From: an uncultured Lachnospiraceae bacterium
Lineage (GTDB): Bacteria > Bacillota > Clostridia > Lachnospirales > Lachnospiraceae
Assembly: GCA_905236585.1 (NCBI GenBank)
Contig: CAJOQZ010000196.1
Coordinates: 1 to 7,092 of the forward strand
DNA: 7,092 nt
Reading direction: 5' to 3'
The notes under the pieces were generated by a model, which was not told the origin of the DNA, did not search any database, and worked only from the letters and a program-made list of their open reading frames with translations. The position numbers and the translations under genes were made by a program. This document shows, piece by piece, positions 1 to 6,318 of this stretch. Position 1 is the stretch's first letter. Each line of letters begins with the position of its first letter.

Positions 1-514
1 CCGCTGTGCTGCCTCCCGCCTCTGCCGTACAGCGGGCGATAAAGTCATCTGTCTCCGTCGCATCCACCGGCGTATCCATGGTAGTGATCATCCCCTCCGG
101 CTCCATTTCAATGCCGCAGAGCGTCAGATACCGGTAGACGATCGCCAGCCCGAAGGCGTTGATCCCACGTCCGTCCGCCATTCCGTGGAACGCCATGACG
201 CGGATGCAATCATCCTTATACAGCACCCGAAACAGATACCCGTCCGTTTCGTCCGTGCCCAGACACATCACGCTCCCGTCGTCGGGGAACACCCTCGGCG
301 GAAGATGGTTTTCCTTAAAACACAGCCCGCCCTCACTATCGAGATACGGACGCAGCCGAAAATAATGAAACCGCGGCAGGACGTCCGCCGTTGCTTTTTC
401 CAAAAGCGACGCATCCACCGTCCGGTCTATCTTATAGATGTAACTTGCAGTAGCGGATTTGACGCCGCTTCCGAAGTAATAATATTGCGTGTTAATCGCG
501 CCGATCTGTCTCAT
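1..514 (-). CDS. Condensation-domain-like acyltransferase, N-terminal part (cut by the left edge)
   Basis: Seen: the frame opens at an ATG (514-512) and stays open for 171 codons to the window edge, so the C-terminal lobe is missing. An FHxxxDG motif (His110, Asp114, Gly115, followed by Arg-Gly) matches the active-site region of the NRPS condensation/PapA/alcohol acyltransferase superfamily, where the His and Asp support transfer of an acyl group from a thioester to a hydroxyl or amine. A preceding block (LGTDETDGYLFRVLY, about residues 85-99) is nearly the same as in the complete gene at 556-1851, and both genes have the motif at the same residue number, so they are paralogues. No signal peptide or membrane segment is visible. 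An AGGAGG site lies 4 bases before the ATG, at the end of a Shine-Dalgarno-like repeat. The first His of HHxxxDG is Phe. Inferred role: a cytoplasmic acyltransferase, substrate unknown. It is 41 bases downstream of its paralogue and the last gene of the visible operon. Confidence 0.85.
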   Translation of the reverse strand, partial: MRQIGAINTQYYYFGSGVKSATASYIYKIDRTVDASLLEKATADVLPRFHYFRLRPYLDSEGGLCFKENHLPPRVFPDDGSVMCLGTDETDGYLFRVLYKDDCIRVMAFHGMADGRGINAFGLAIVYRYLTLCGIEMEPEGMITTMDTPVDATETDDFIARCTAEAGGSTA

Positions 515-517
515 GTA

Positions 518-557
518 TCCTCCTCTTTTCTCCTCTTTTCTCCTCTTTTCTCCTTTT
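518..557 (-). repeat. Tandem 10-base Shine-Dalgarno-like repeat in an all-purine leader
   Basis: On the minus (transcribed) strand the unit AAAAGAGGAG is present in three exact copies (520-549), followed at 550-557 by a shortened copy that runs into the TAA of the upstream gene. Exact period-10 identity spans 520-554. The whole 518-557 block is 40 consecutive purines on the transcript. Each unit contains an AGGAG ribosome-binding core. The last one, AGGAGG at 519-524, is 4 bases from the ATG at 514; the next lies about 15 bases away. Because GAGGAG and AAAA each read the same backwards, the array is also a mirror repeat. Replication slippage could change the copy number without altering either neighbouring reading frame. 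Confidence 0.9.
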
Positions 558-1851
558 ATTCACCCGATACTGTCGCAAAACGTGCCGGTTCCACCGTATC
601 CGCCCGCGTCAGTCCGCAGTCGGTGCATACTGCGTCGATTGCGTTTTCGTTCATAACGGCACAGATCGCTTCGGCAAGATCCAACGCCTCGAAGTTCTGC
701 GTCACATAAATATGTCCTTTATCGCCTAACGTCATAAGGGACAGGATCGGGTTGGTTCCCGTATTCATACTGTTAAAATCACAGGAGTCGATAAATTCGG
801 TCATATCCGCCGGAAAACGCACCTTGCCGACATTTGTCAGAAAATAGGTTGCCCGCGCCTTTCCCACCTTTGCGTCGCCTTTCATTGCCGCCTTTAAGAA
901 CTGCGGATCGTTAAGCGGCGTCTTCCGCATCATCGGCTCCATCATTTTAAGTTCACAAAGTTTTGCAAACAGTTTGTCCGGGGTATTGGATTCGACAAGC
1001 CAACGCTTTTGATCGTCGACTGCCTCCTTCATCCCGCCGTCGCGCACATCTGCCGTAAGGGGCAGATACAGATTGGAACAGTAGTTGGAAAGCGCCCGGC
1101 TGTGGTTCATTTCGTGCATATCGACAAGCACCGAAGCCGTCACGGTCTGCTCTCCCACCCCGTAGACACGGTCTATTGCGCGTCCGGCAAGCACCGACAC
1201 GAAAGGCACCGGCGTCGCGTCATATTCCTTTGCTTTGGAAAGAAGCTGCTTCGCCGGAAATGCGATATCGATCTTCTTGGTATACGGTGTCTTCATTAAA
1301 GCATTCCCTTCGGGAACCACGAAGACTTCTCCGGGGATGTCCGCGCCCTTATAGGTAAGCCCTTCCGGAATCTGGTCGGTCAAAATGTCCCGCTCGGACG
1401 CCTCCTCGGGCGTCTTGTCGCAAAGAACCCCTTGGGGGCTTACCGTATGCCCCGTAAGCGTCAGATAATAATACAATATGGAGACTAAGAATGCAATGGC
1501 GCCCCGTCCGTCGGAGAGGGCGTGAAAATGGCTGACGCCGATGGAATCTTTGGTATAAAGCACCCGAAACAGATACCCGTTCGTCTCCTCGGTGCCTAAT
1601 ACGGCATAGGTATCATTGTCCGGATAGACCTCCACCGGCTTTTTGTTTTTTTCAAAAAAAACCTGTCCTGCTGCATTCAGCACGGGAGTCAGCCCGAAGT
1701 AATAATTCCGGTCCACCGCCTTTTGCACTGCCTGCCGCAAAACTTCCGGGTCAACGGCAATCCCTTTTAAGCGCACCCGGTTCCGCTCCACTTCCGCCTT
1801 TGCCTTGATGGCGTAGAAATAAAACATATTGATGATTCCGGTATCGATCAT
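556..1851 (-). CDS. Stand-alone condensation-domain-like (PapA/alcohol acyltransferase-type) acyltransferase
   Basis: Seen: a complete 431-residue protein, about the usual length of single-domain condensation-fold acyltransferases such as PapA5. The N-lobe (about 1-180) carries HFHALSDGRG at residues 108-117, an FHxxxDG variant of HHxxxDG with His110 and Asp114 as the expected catalytic or structural residues. The C-lobe (about 185-431) includes FLTNVGKVRFP at 337-347, matching FLSYVGSLHLP in the partial paralogue at the right edge. Known for the family: acyl transfer from a CoA or carrier-protein thioester onto an alcohol or amine. Inferred: acylation of a sugar or lipid intermediate made by the neighbouring glycosyltransferases. 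No A, T or TE domain adjoins it, so it is not a modular NRPS. The start is fixed by AGGAG 7 bases before the ATG at 1851; an ATG 5 bases further upstream hits a stop after two codons. It contains a run of 8 T, G, 7 A on the coding strand (1646-1661). No membrane segment is evident. Confidence 0.88.
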   Translation of the reverse strand: MIDTGIINMFYFYAIKAKAEVERNRVRLKGIAVDPEVLRQAVQKAVDRNYYFGLTPVLNAAGQVFFEKNKKPVEVYPDNDTYAVLGTEETNGYLFRVLYTKDSIGVSHFHALSDGRGAIAFLVSILYYYLTLTGHTVSPQGVLCDKTPEEASERDILTDQIPEGLTYKGADIPGEVFVVPEGNALMKTPYTKKIDIAFPAKQLLSKAKEYDATPVPFVSVLAGRAIDRVYGVGEQTVTASVLVDMHEMNHSRALSNYCSNLYLPLTADVRDGGMKEAVDDQKRWLVESNTPDKLFAKLCELKMMEPMMRKTPLNDPQFLKAAMKGDAKVGKARATYFLTNVGKVRFPADMTEFIDSCDFNSMNTGTNPILSLMTLGDKGHIYVTQNFEALDLAEAICAVMNENAIDAVCTDCGLTRADTVEPARFATVSGE

Positions 1852-1858
1852 AACATTG

Positions 1859-1863
1859 CTCCT
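1859..1863 (-). promoter_or_regulatory. Ribosome binding site AGGAG that decides the start at 1851
   Basis: AGGAG on the minus strand with a 7-base spacer to the ATG at 1851. The competing ATG at 1856-1854 reads Met-Leu-stop and cannot be the start. The 45-base gap from the upstream stop shows no recognisable terminator hairpin. Confidence 0.75.
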
Positions 1864-1896
1864 ATATGAAACTCAATTGTCTTCACAAACATTGCC

Positions 1897-3141
1897 TTAC
1901 AGTTCCTTCGGCCACCACTGCGCCACCGGCGGAATCTTGTCAAACTCCTCAAAGAAATGCTCCTTGGCGCGGGCAACCTCCCGCTTCTTCGCCTCGGGGT
2001 CCGTATCCGGCAGCCTAAAAACCGTCATGAACTGCTTGAACCGCCCCATTCCCCGGAAATAGGAGTCGAAGGTCGAAATCTCTTCCTCGCTGTGTCCCGC
2101 GAAATAGGTGTGCAAAAGGCGATTCCAATACGCCCGCATAAAATCCTTGCCGCCTGAAAGTTCCTCATCCGAGGCAAGATGCAGATAGTCCTTGGTCCGT
2201 CCGTCCATCACATCCCGTCCGTATTCGACCTCATCCGTTAAAAGGAAGTCAGGATACATATCAAAAAATTCAAAGAACGGATGGGATGTGGACATATCGC
2301 CGACATCGATCAGCACCAGTTCGCCGTTTTTGTCGATCATGATATTGCCCGGGTGGAAATCCCCGTGGATCATCGTGTGGCGCTCCGGCGTATCGGCGAT
2401 CAGTTTGCGGAAACGTCCCATCTCCTCTTCGGTAAAGACTTTGCCCGCCGCACCGGACATCCGAAGCAGCATGTTTTTCATGGAAGCGACATTGTCCCCT
2501 AAAAGTTCCGCACTATGCAGTTTGCGCAGCATCGCGCAGATCTTGTCCGTCATCTCATCCTCTTTTTCGGGATGGGAAAACATGTAATCGAGTACCGTAT
2601 TCGCTTCGAGCAGTTCAAATACCAGACCGTATCCCTCTTCGGTGTGTACCACATCAAAAGACAGCGCGGTCGGGATGCCCTTGACGAAGACCTCGCGCGC
2701 CAGCCTTTTCTCCTTTTCGATGCCCTCCATGGAGACCGGACGGTCGGTGTTATAGACCTTTACCACCCGCTCGTCATCCAATCGGTATACCGTGCCGAAA
2801 GTGCCTCTGCCGATAATCCTGCAGCCTGCTATGGATAACTCCTTCGGCTTTTTTAACACGGTAAAGATATCGGTAAAGCCCGTCACGTCAAAAATCTCAT
2901 ATACGCTGTCCGAAACATTTTCTACACGCGCCGGTCTGCCGCACTCCTTTTGCAGCGAAAGCAGCACCCGAAGCCCCGCGCTGGAAATATAGGAAAGCGC
3001 TCCCGCATCAAAGCACAGCGTGCCGTATTCCTCTTTGGACATTGCCTCTTGGATATCCTTTTTTACATTTTCGGCATTCGCCCCGTCAATCCGTTCGGGC
3101 AAAGCGATGGTCAGTTTCCCGTGTTCCGATGTTACCTGCAT
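1897..3141 (-). CDS. STAS domain fused to an APH/choline-kinase-fold phosphotransferase
   Basis: Seen: 414 residues in two parts. Residues 1-95 are a STAS domain of the anti-sigma-factor antagonist type, with YISSAGLRVLL at 51-61; Ser53/Ser54 lie in the loop where SpoIIAA and RsbV are phosphorylated. Residues 100-414 are a kinase: glycine loop GRGTFGTVYR (111-120), Lys128 in VVKVY, HGDFHPGN at 259-266 (catalytic Asp261, Asn266) and IDVGD with metal-binding Asp279. The kinase half aligns throughout with the stand-alone kinase at 3159-4112, and both end in a WWP tail. It resembles the APH-related paralogous family that I recall as TIGR02172 from Fibrobacter. Known: this fold phosphorylates small molecules such as choline, methylthioribose or aminoglycosides, and sometimes proteins. 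Inferred: kinase activity could be controlled by, or reported through, the STAS domain. GAGGAGG lies 5 bases before the ATG. It starts 17 bases after the upstream kinase stop. The substrate is unknown. Confidence 0.9.
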   Translation of the reverse strand: MQVTSEHGKLTIALPERIDGANAENVKKDIQEAMSKEEYGTLCFDAGALSYISSAGLRVLLSLQKECGRPARVENVSDSVYEIFDVTGFTDIFTVLKKPKELSIAGCRIIGRGTFGTVYRLDDERVVKVYNTDRPVSMEGIEKEKRLAREVFVKGIPTALSFDVVHTEEGYGLVFELLEANTVLDYMFSHPEKEDEMTDKICAMLRKLHSAELLGDNVASMKNMLLRMSGAAGKVFTEEEMGRFRKLIADTPERHTMIHGDFHPGNIMIDKNGELVLIDVGDMSTSHPFFEFFDMYPDFLLTDEVEYGRDVMDGRTKDYLHLASDEELSGGKDFMRAYWNRLLHTYFAGHSEEEISTFDSYFRGMGRFKQFMTVFRLPDTDPEAKKREVARAKEHFFEEFDKIPPVAQWWPKEL

Positions 3142-3146
3142 TTTTT

Positions 3147-3153
3147 CCTCCTC
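3147..3153 (-). promoter_or_regulatory. Strong ribosome binding site GAGGAGG for the STAS-kinase gene
   Basis: A seven-base match to the anti-Shine-Dalgarno sequence lies within the 17-base gap between the two kinase genes, 5 bases before the ATG at 3141. It supports that start and independent initiation of the fusion protein rather than read-through from the upstream kinase. Confidence 0.8.
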
Positions 3154-3158
3154 TTATG

Positions 3159-4112
3159 TTAAAAACCTTCCGGCCACCATGCCTCGACCGGTCCGACCTC
3201 TTTCTGATATGCCGCGTTCTTTTCTTTCAAAAGCGAAAGCGTCCGCCGTTTTTTCTCCTCATCCGGCAGTGTAAGCCTGCCGTAGAAAGGAATCGTCTGG
3301 GAAAACGCCTGCTTCTTCAGATTGCCGATCACAAGCGTCCGTTCTTCCTCACTTAAATCCCTAAAATATGCTTTCCACAGCCGGTCGTAAAAATCGAACA
3401 AAAGCGCCGTCCGTGCGGCAAATTCCTTTGCGTCGGGGATTCCGACCCGCTTCATCATAAACTCATCGATCTGTGCTTTCCCATACTCCACATCCGAAAG
3501 CAGAAGATACGGCTGCTGCATATTCAAAAACTCAAAATACGGATGCCCCGTCGAGATGCTGCCGACATCGATCAGCACCGGCTTATCGTCCGGGCCAACA
3601 AGGATATTGCCCGGGTTCAAGTCGCCGTGTACTAACGTATCCCGCTCCGGCAGGGCTTCGTAGGCAGCCTTCTTTTTTTCGTATTCCGCTTCGGGCAATG
3701 CTTTTTTTTGTGCGGCAAGCAGTCCCAGCAGTTTATCCTTCATTTTAAGCAGACCCGTCTTCTGCGGCACGCACCCGTGCAGTTTTAAGAGGATATCCGC
3801 CACGCCCTCGATCATCGTCTGTGACTTTTCGGGCTTCTGCTCCAAATAATCATACAGTTCCAGCCCCTCTACCATTTCGTAGATGACGCCCGCGCTGTCT
3901 CCTGCTTCGGCAAGCCCGAAGGGCTGCGCCGTCGGAATGCCGTTGTCATAAAGCACCTCCGCCGCGAGTTCCTCGTATTCGAGCCGCTCCATCGTGCCAG
4001 GCTTTTTGATGTCGTTTGCCACCTTAATGATCTTATCGTCCGCGATGCGGTAGACCGTACCGAACAGTCCCTTGCCGATCACCGGACATCCTTCCGTTGA
4101 AATCCTTTGCAT
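3159..4112 (-). CDS. APH/choline-kinase-fold small-molecule kinase
   Basis: Seen: a 317-residue single-domain kinase. It has a glycine loop GKGLFGTVYR (13-22), Lys30 in IIKVA, HGDLNPGN at 162-169 (catalytic Asp164, Asn169) and IDVGS with metal-binding Asp182, followed by a block resembling HPYFEFLNM that is shared with the neighbouring STAS-kinase. The kinase starts almost at residue 1, exactly where the STAS domain ends in the paralogue, so the two differ by gain or loss of that domain. The C-terminus is PVEAWWPEGF, against PVAQWWPKEL in the paralogue. Known: ATP-dependent phosphotransfer to a hydroxyl of a small molecule. Inferred: phosphorylation of a sugar, amino alcohol or glycoconjugate intermediate of this operon. 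Drug resistance is less likely because the gene is buried in a biosynthetic-looking operon. GGAGG lies 9 bases before the ATG, inside the end of the upstream gene, suggesting translational coupling. Two A runs on the coding strand (7 at 3673-3679, 8 at 3702-3709) are slippage-prone. Confidence 0.88.
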   Translation of the reverse strand: MQRISTEGCPVIGKGLFGTVYRIADDKIIKVANDIKKPGTMERLEYEELAAEVLYDNGIPTAQPFGLAEAGDSAGVIYEMVEGLELYDYLEQKPEKSQTMIEGVADILLKLHGCVPQKTGLLKMKDKLLGLLAAQKKALPEAEYEKKKAAYEALPERDTLVHGDLNPGNILVGPDDKPVLIDVGSISTGHPYFEFLNMQQPYLLLSDVEYGKAQIDEFMMKRVGIPDAKEFAARTALLFDFYDRLWKAYFRDLSEEERTLVIGNLKKQAFSQTIPFYGRLTLPDEEKKRRTLSLLKEKNAAYQKEVGPVEAWWPEGF

Positions 4113-4117
4113 ATGAT

Positions 4118-5221
4118 CTAACCTCCGATCTTTATGACGGCGCCCTCACCGAACTTTGCCACCATCGCCGCCCAAAATTCATAAGAATTCATATCGGGCG
4201 CCTCCCCCTCCGGTGCGGGCAGCGCGTCGTGCGCGTCGTAAAACTGCTTCGCCACATACCCCGCGTTGCTGCCGAAGTGCCGCACAAAAATGTCGCGGAT
4301 CGCCGCATCATTCTCCATGTCCGCCCGCGAAAGCATTCGGTAGCAGTCCTTCGTATAGCCGTTCTCCAAAAAGGCAAGACAAAATGCCTTTACCTTCTCC
4401 CGGTATTCGGGATGCTCCGCAAAGAACGGATGCGTATCCATCGTATCGTCCATGCATTTTGACAGGGCAAAGGTCGTCCGTAAAAGTTTCGCCATGAAGG
4501 CAAGATCCTTTTTGCCCCGGGAAAGGCTCTCCCCGGATATCCGGTAGAGATAGAAGAAGCCCGGCATTTTTACATAATTCTTCGCGTGCAACAGGCAGTG
4601 GAACGCGAAGTTCTGATCCTCCGAAAGCGAAAGATCGGTAAATGTGATCTTATGCTCCAGCAAAAACGTCCGCCGGTACAGTTTGCTCCAGATGTTCCAG
4701 TGATGCGCGTGCGTAAGCCACTCATCCATCCGAATCCGCATATCTTCGGATAAAACCGTTACCTTGGTCGCCTCTTTTCCGTCCAAAAGGAAGGGGATGC
4801 GCTCTTTTTCCGTCATCCCGGACAGATCGTCCGGCAGCTCCTTCGCGAACGGGATCAGCGCGCCGCCGACATGGAGTACATCCGCGTCCGTCTCTTTTGC
4901 CGCCGCGTACATTTTCGCAAATGCATCGGCAAGGATCGCGTCATCGCTGTCCACAAAGGTAACGTATTCTCCCGTCGCCGCCGCGATGCCGGTATTCCGC
5001 GCCGCGCCGGGTCCCATATTCTTTGGTTGTTTTAATATTTTTACGTTGTCATTACCCGCGTACTTTTCCGTACAAAGCAAAAAGCCTTCGTCCGTAGAGC
5101 AGTCGTCCACGACGACGACCTCAATGTCGCCGACGGTCTGCCTAAGCAGCGCATCCACGCAGTGTGTGATATACTGCGCGGCGTTATACATCGGGATTAC
5201 AACAGAGATTTTCGCACTCAT
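4118..5221 (-). CDS. Family 2 glycosyltransferase (GT-A fold), second of a tandem pair
   Basis: Seen: 367 residues opening with SVVIPMYNAAQYI, the usual GT2 start. Asp39-Asp40 lie in VVVVDDCSTD (nucleotide binding), DSDD is at 91-94 (the metal-binding DxD) and SEDQ at 200-203 (the catalytic-base region). No transmembrane helix follows the catalytic domain, so it is probably cytoplasmic or peripheral. Known: transfers a sugar from a nucleotide sugar to an acceptor. It is colinear with the gene at 5218-6303 over its whole length, including C-terminal blocks resembling HPFFAEHPEY and FYDAHD, so this is a tandem duplication. The ATG overlaps the upstream TGA (ATGA), and GGGGAG lies 8 bases upstream inside the preceding gene. 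The gene ends in Lys-Ile-Gly-Gly-TAG, and the two Gly codons form the ribosome binding site of the next gene. Donor sugar and acceptor cannot be told from sequence alone. Confidence 0.93.
   Translation of the reverse strand: MSAKISVVIPMYNAAQYITHCVDALLRQTVGDIEVVVVDDCSTDEGFLLCTEKYAGNDNVKILKQPKNMGPGAARNTGIAAATGEYVTFVDSDDAILADAFAKMYAAAKETDADVLHVGGALIPFAKELPDDLSGMTEKERIPFLLDGKEATKVTVLSEDMRIRMDEWLTHAHHWNIWSKLYRRTFLLEHKITFTDLSLSEDQNFAFHCLLHAKNYVKMPGFFYLYRISGESLSRGKKDLAFMAKLLRTTFALSKCMDDTMDTHPFFAEHPEYREKVKAFCLAFLENGYTKDCYRMLSRADMENDAAIRDIFVRHFGSNAGYVAKQFYDAHDALPAPEGEAPDMNSYEFWAAMVAKFGEGAVIKIGG
4122..4126 (-). promoter_or_regulatory. Ribosome binding site GGAGG embedded in the last codons of the upstream gene
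   Basis: GGAGG spans the last two codons (Gly-Gly) of the glycosyltransferase gene, immediately before its TAG, and is 9 bases from the ATG of the kinase at 4112. Only 5 bases separate that stop codon from the next ATG, which favours coupled translation of glycosyltransferase and kinase. Confidence 0.75.
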
Positions 5222-6303
5222 AATTTAATCTCCCCCGCTTTCACTTTTTTCCAAAAGGCAACCGTATTCATCTCCCCGAGAAAATCCGGCACTTCCGGCT
5301 GTAAGTCATGCAGCCCGTAAAACGTGCTTTCCACAAAGGGACCGTTGTCCCCGAAGAACTCCTCCCACAGCGCATGTAATTTCGGGTCTGCCTTCATCGC
5401 TTCGTTGTCCGTCCTCGTATAACTCGGGCGGATATAGAGCCGTTCCATGGAATTTTGGGTATAGGCGTTGATCCTTTCGATGTATTCCGGGTGCGCGGCA
5501 AAAAACGGCGCCCGCTTCATTACGGATACGATCTCGCTCGACGCCGTAAAGGTCGCCCGCAGCACCTTTTCCATGTAGGCAGGGGTCTTTGCTCCCCGCG
5601 AAAGGCTGTCGGACGCGATCCGGTAGATATTCAGCTGCTCCGGGATCTGCACATAGCGCTTTGCGAAAAGCAGGCAGGAAAAGCAAAAGATCTGATCCTC
5701 GGAGAGTTTCAAATCCGCGAAATGCAGATCATGTTCCTCCAGAAACTTACGCAAAAAGAGTTTTCCCCAGACATTGCCCTGATACTTGTGCAAAAGCCAG
5801 TCCTCCACCCGCGTCTGCATATCGTCGCTTGCGAACGACACTGCCGTCGGCGCCTGTTGGTCCTGGATGTTGACTAAGAGATCGTCTTTTGCTACCGAAA
5901 AAAGATCGTCCGGCATCGGCTCCGCCATCGGCATCAGGCAGCCCGTCGTATGCACGACTTCTGCCTGTGTATCCTTTGCCGCTGTATACAGTTTTTCCAG
6001 CGCATCAGGGACAAGCGCGTCGTCACAGTCCACAAAGGTGATATATTCCCCACACGCCTTTTTCATTCCCGTATTTCTTGCGGGTGCGGGACCGCCGTTT
6101 TTCTCCTGTTGCAAAAGGATGACCTTTTCGTTGCCGTCATAACGCTCTTTTACCAATGCGGCGCTTCCGTCCGAAGAACAGTCGTCCACGACGATGATCT
6201 CAATATCCGTAAATGTCTGCGCCAAAAGCCCATCGATGCAATGCGTGATATAGCGTACGGCATTGTACATGGGAATGATTACTGAAATAGCCGGTTGCTT
6301 CAT
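5218..6303 (-). CDS. Family 2 glycosyltransferase (GT-A fold), first of a tandem pair
   Basis: Seen: 361 residues from the ATG at 6303, beginning MKQPAISVIIPMYNAV. Asp40-Asp41 lie in IIVVDDCSSD, DCDD is at 92-95 (DxD) and SEDQ at 201-204. No membrane helix is visible. A longer frame begins at a GTG at 6363, but its 20 extra residues (MFHKSFNGKQRHHKIRKESD) precede the conserved GT2 start and have no ribosome binding site, whereas AGGAAGGA sits 7 bases before the ATG at 6303. The protein matches its downstream neighbour by eye at about 29 of the first 41 aligned positions and stays colinear to the C-terminus, where both have HPEY and FGxN blocks. Known: sugar transfer from a nucleotide sugar. 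Inferred: successive sugar additions by the pair, or related acceptors with different donors. The stop overlaps the next start by 4 bases. It lies 65 bases downstream of an acyltransferase gene. Confidence 0.93.
   Translation of the reverse strand: MKQPAISVIIPMYNAVRYITHCIDGLLAQTFTDIEIIVVDDCSSDGSAALVKERYDGNEKVILLQQEKNGGPAPARNTGMKKACGEYITFVDCDDALVPDALEKLYTAAKDTQAEVVHTTGCLMPMAEPMPDDLFSVAKDDLLVNIQDQQAPTAVSFASDDMQTRVEDWLLHKYQGNVWGKLFLRKFLEEHDLHFADLKLSEDQIFCFSCLLFAKRYVQIPEQLNIYRIASDSLSRGAKTPAYMEKVLRATFTASSEIVSVMKRAPFFAAHPEYIERINAYTQNSMERLYIRPSYTRTDNEAMKADPKLHALWEEFFGDNGPFVESTFYGLHDLQPEVPDFLGEMNTVAFWKKVKAGEIKL
5230..5235 (-). promoter_or_regulatory. Ribosome binding site GGGGAG inside the upstream glycosyltransferase gene
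   Basis: GGGGAG covers the Gly-Glu codons near the C-terminus of the first glycosyltransferase and is 8 bases from the ATG at 5221. Together with the ATGA overlap it supports coupled translation of the two paralogues. Confidence 0.6.
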
Positions 6304-6310
6304 ATCGGAT

Positions 6311-6318
6311 TCCTTCCT
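6311..6318 (-). promoter_or_regulatory. Ribosome binding site AGGAAGGA that decides the start at 6303
   Basis: AGGAAGGA on the minus strand with a 7-base spacer to the ATG at 6303. It is the only good site near the gene start and argues against initiation at the upstream GTG (6363). The rest of the 65-base gap 6304-6368, the largest in the window, shows no hairpin followed by a T run and no good promoter. Confidence 0.75.

Noticed and set aside
185..709. Plus-strand open frames such as 185-709, 2192-2587, 4764-5228 and 5455-5877
   Set aside because: Each lies antisense to a gene with clear family motifs, lacks a recognisable domain or good ribosome site, and is rich in Ser, Arg and Pro, typical of antisense shadow frames.
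1..1851. Non-ribosomal peptide synthetase fragment
   Set aside because: The complete copy ends at 431 residues with its own stop, and no adenylation, carrier or thioesterase domain is present in the window, so it is a stand-alone acyltransferase.
1852..1895. 8-base direct repeat AACATTGC at 1852-1859 and 1888-1895 bracketing the gap before the complete acyltransferase
   Set aside because: It is too short to support an insertion footprint or regulator site, and no other copy or symmetry was noticed.
1897..4112. Aminoglycoside resistance function for the two APH-fold kinases
   Set aside because: The fold motifs are shared by choline, methylthioribose and other kinases. Two copies, one STAS-fused, in a glycosyltransferase/acyltransferase operon with no mobile elements argue against resistance genes.
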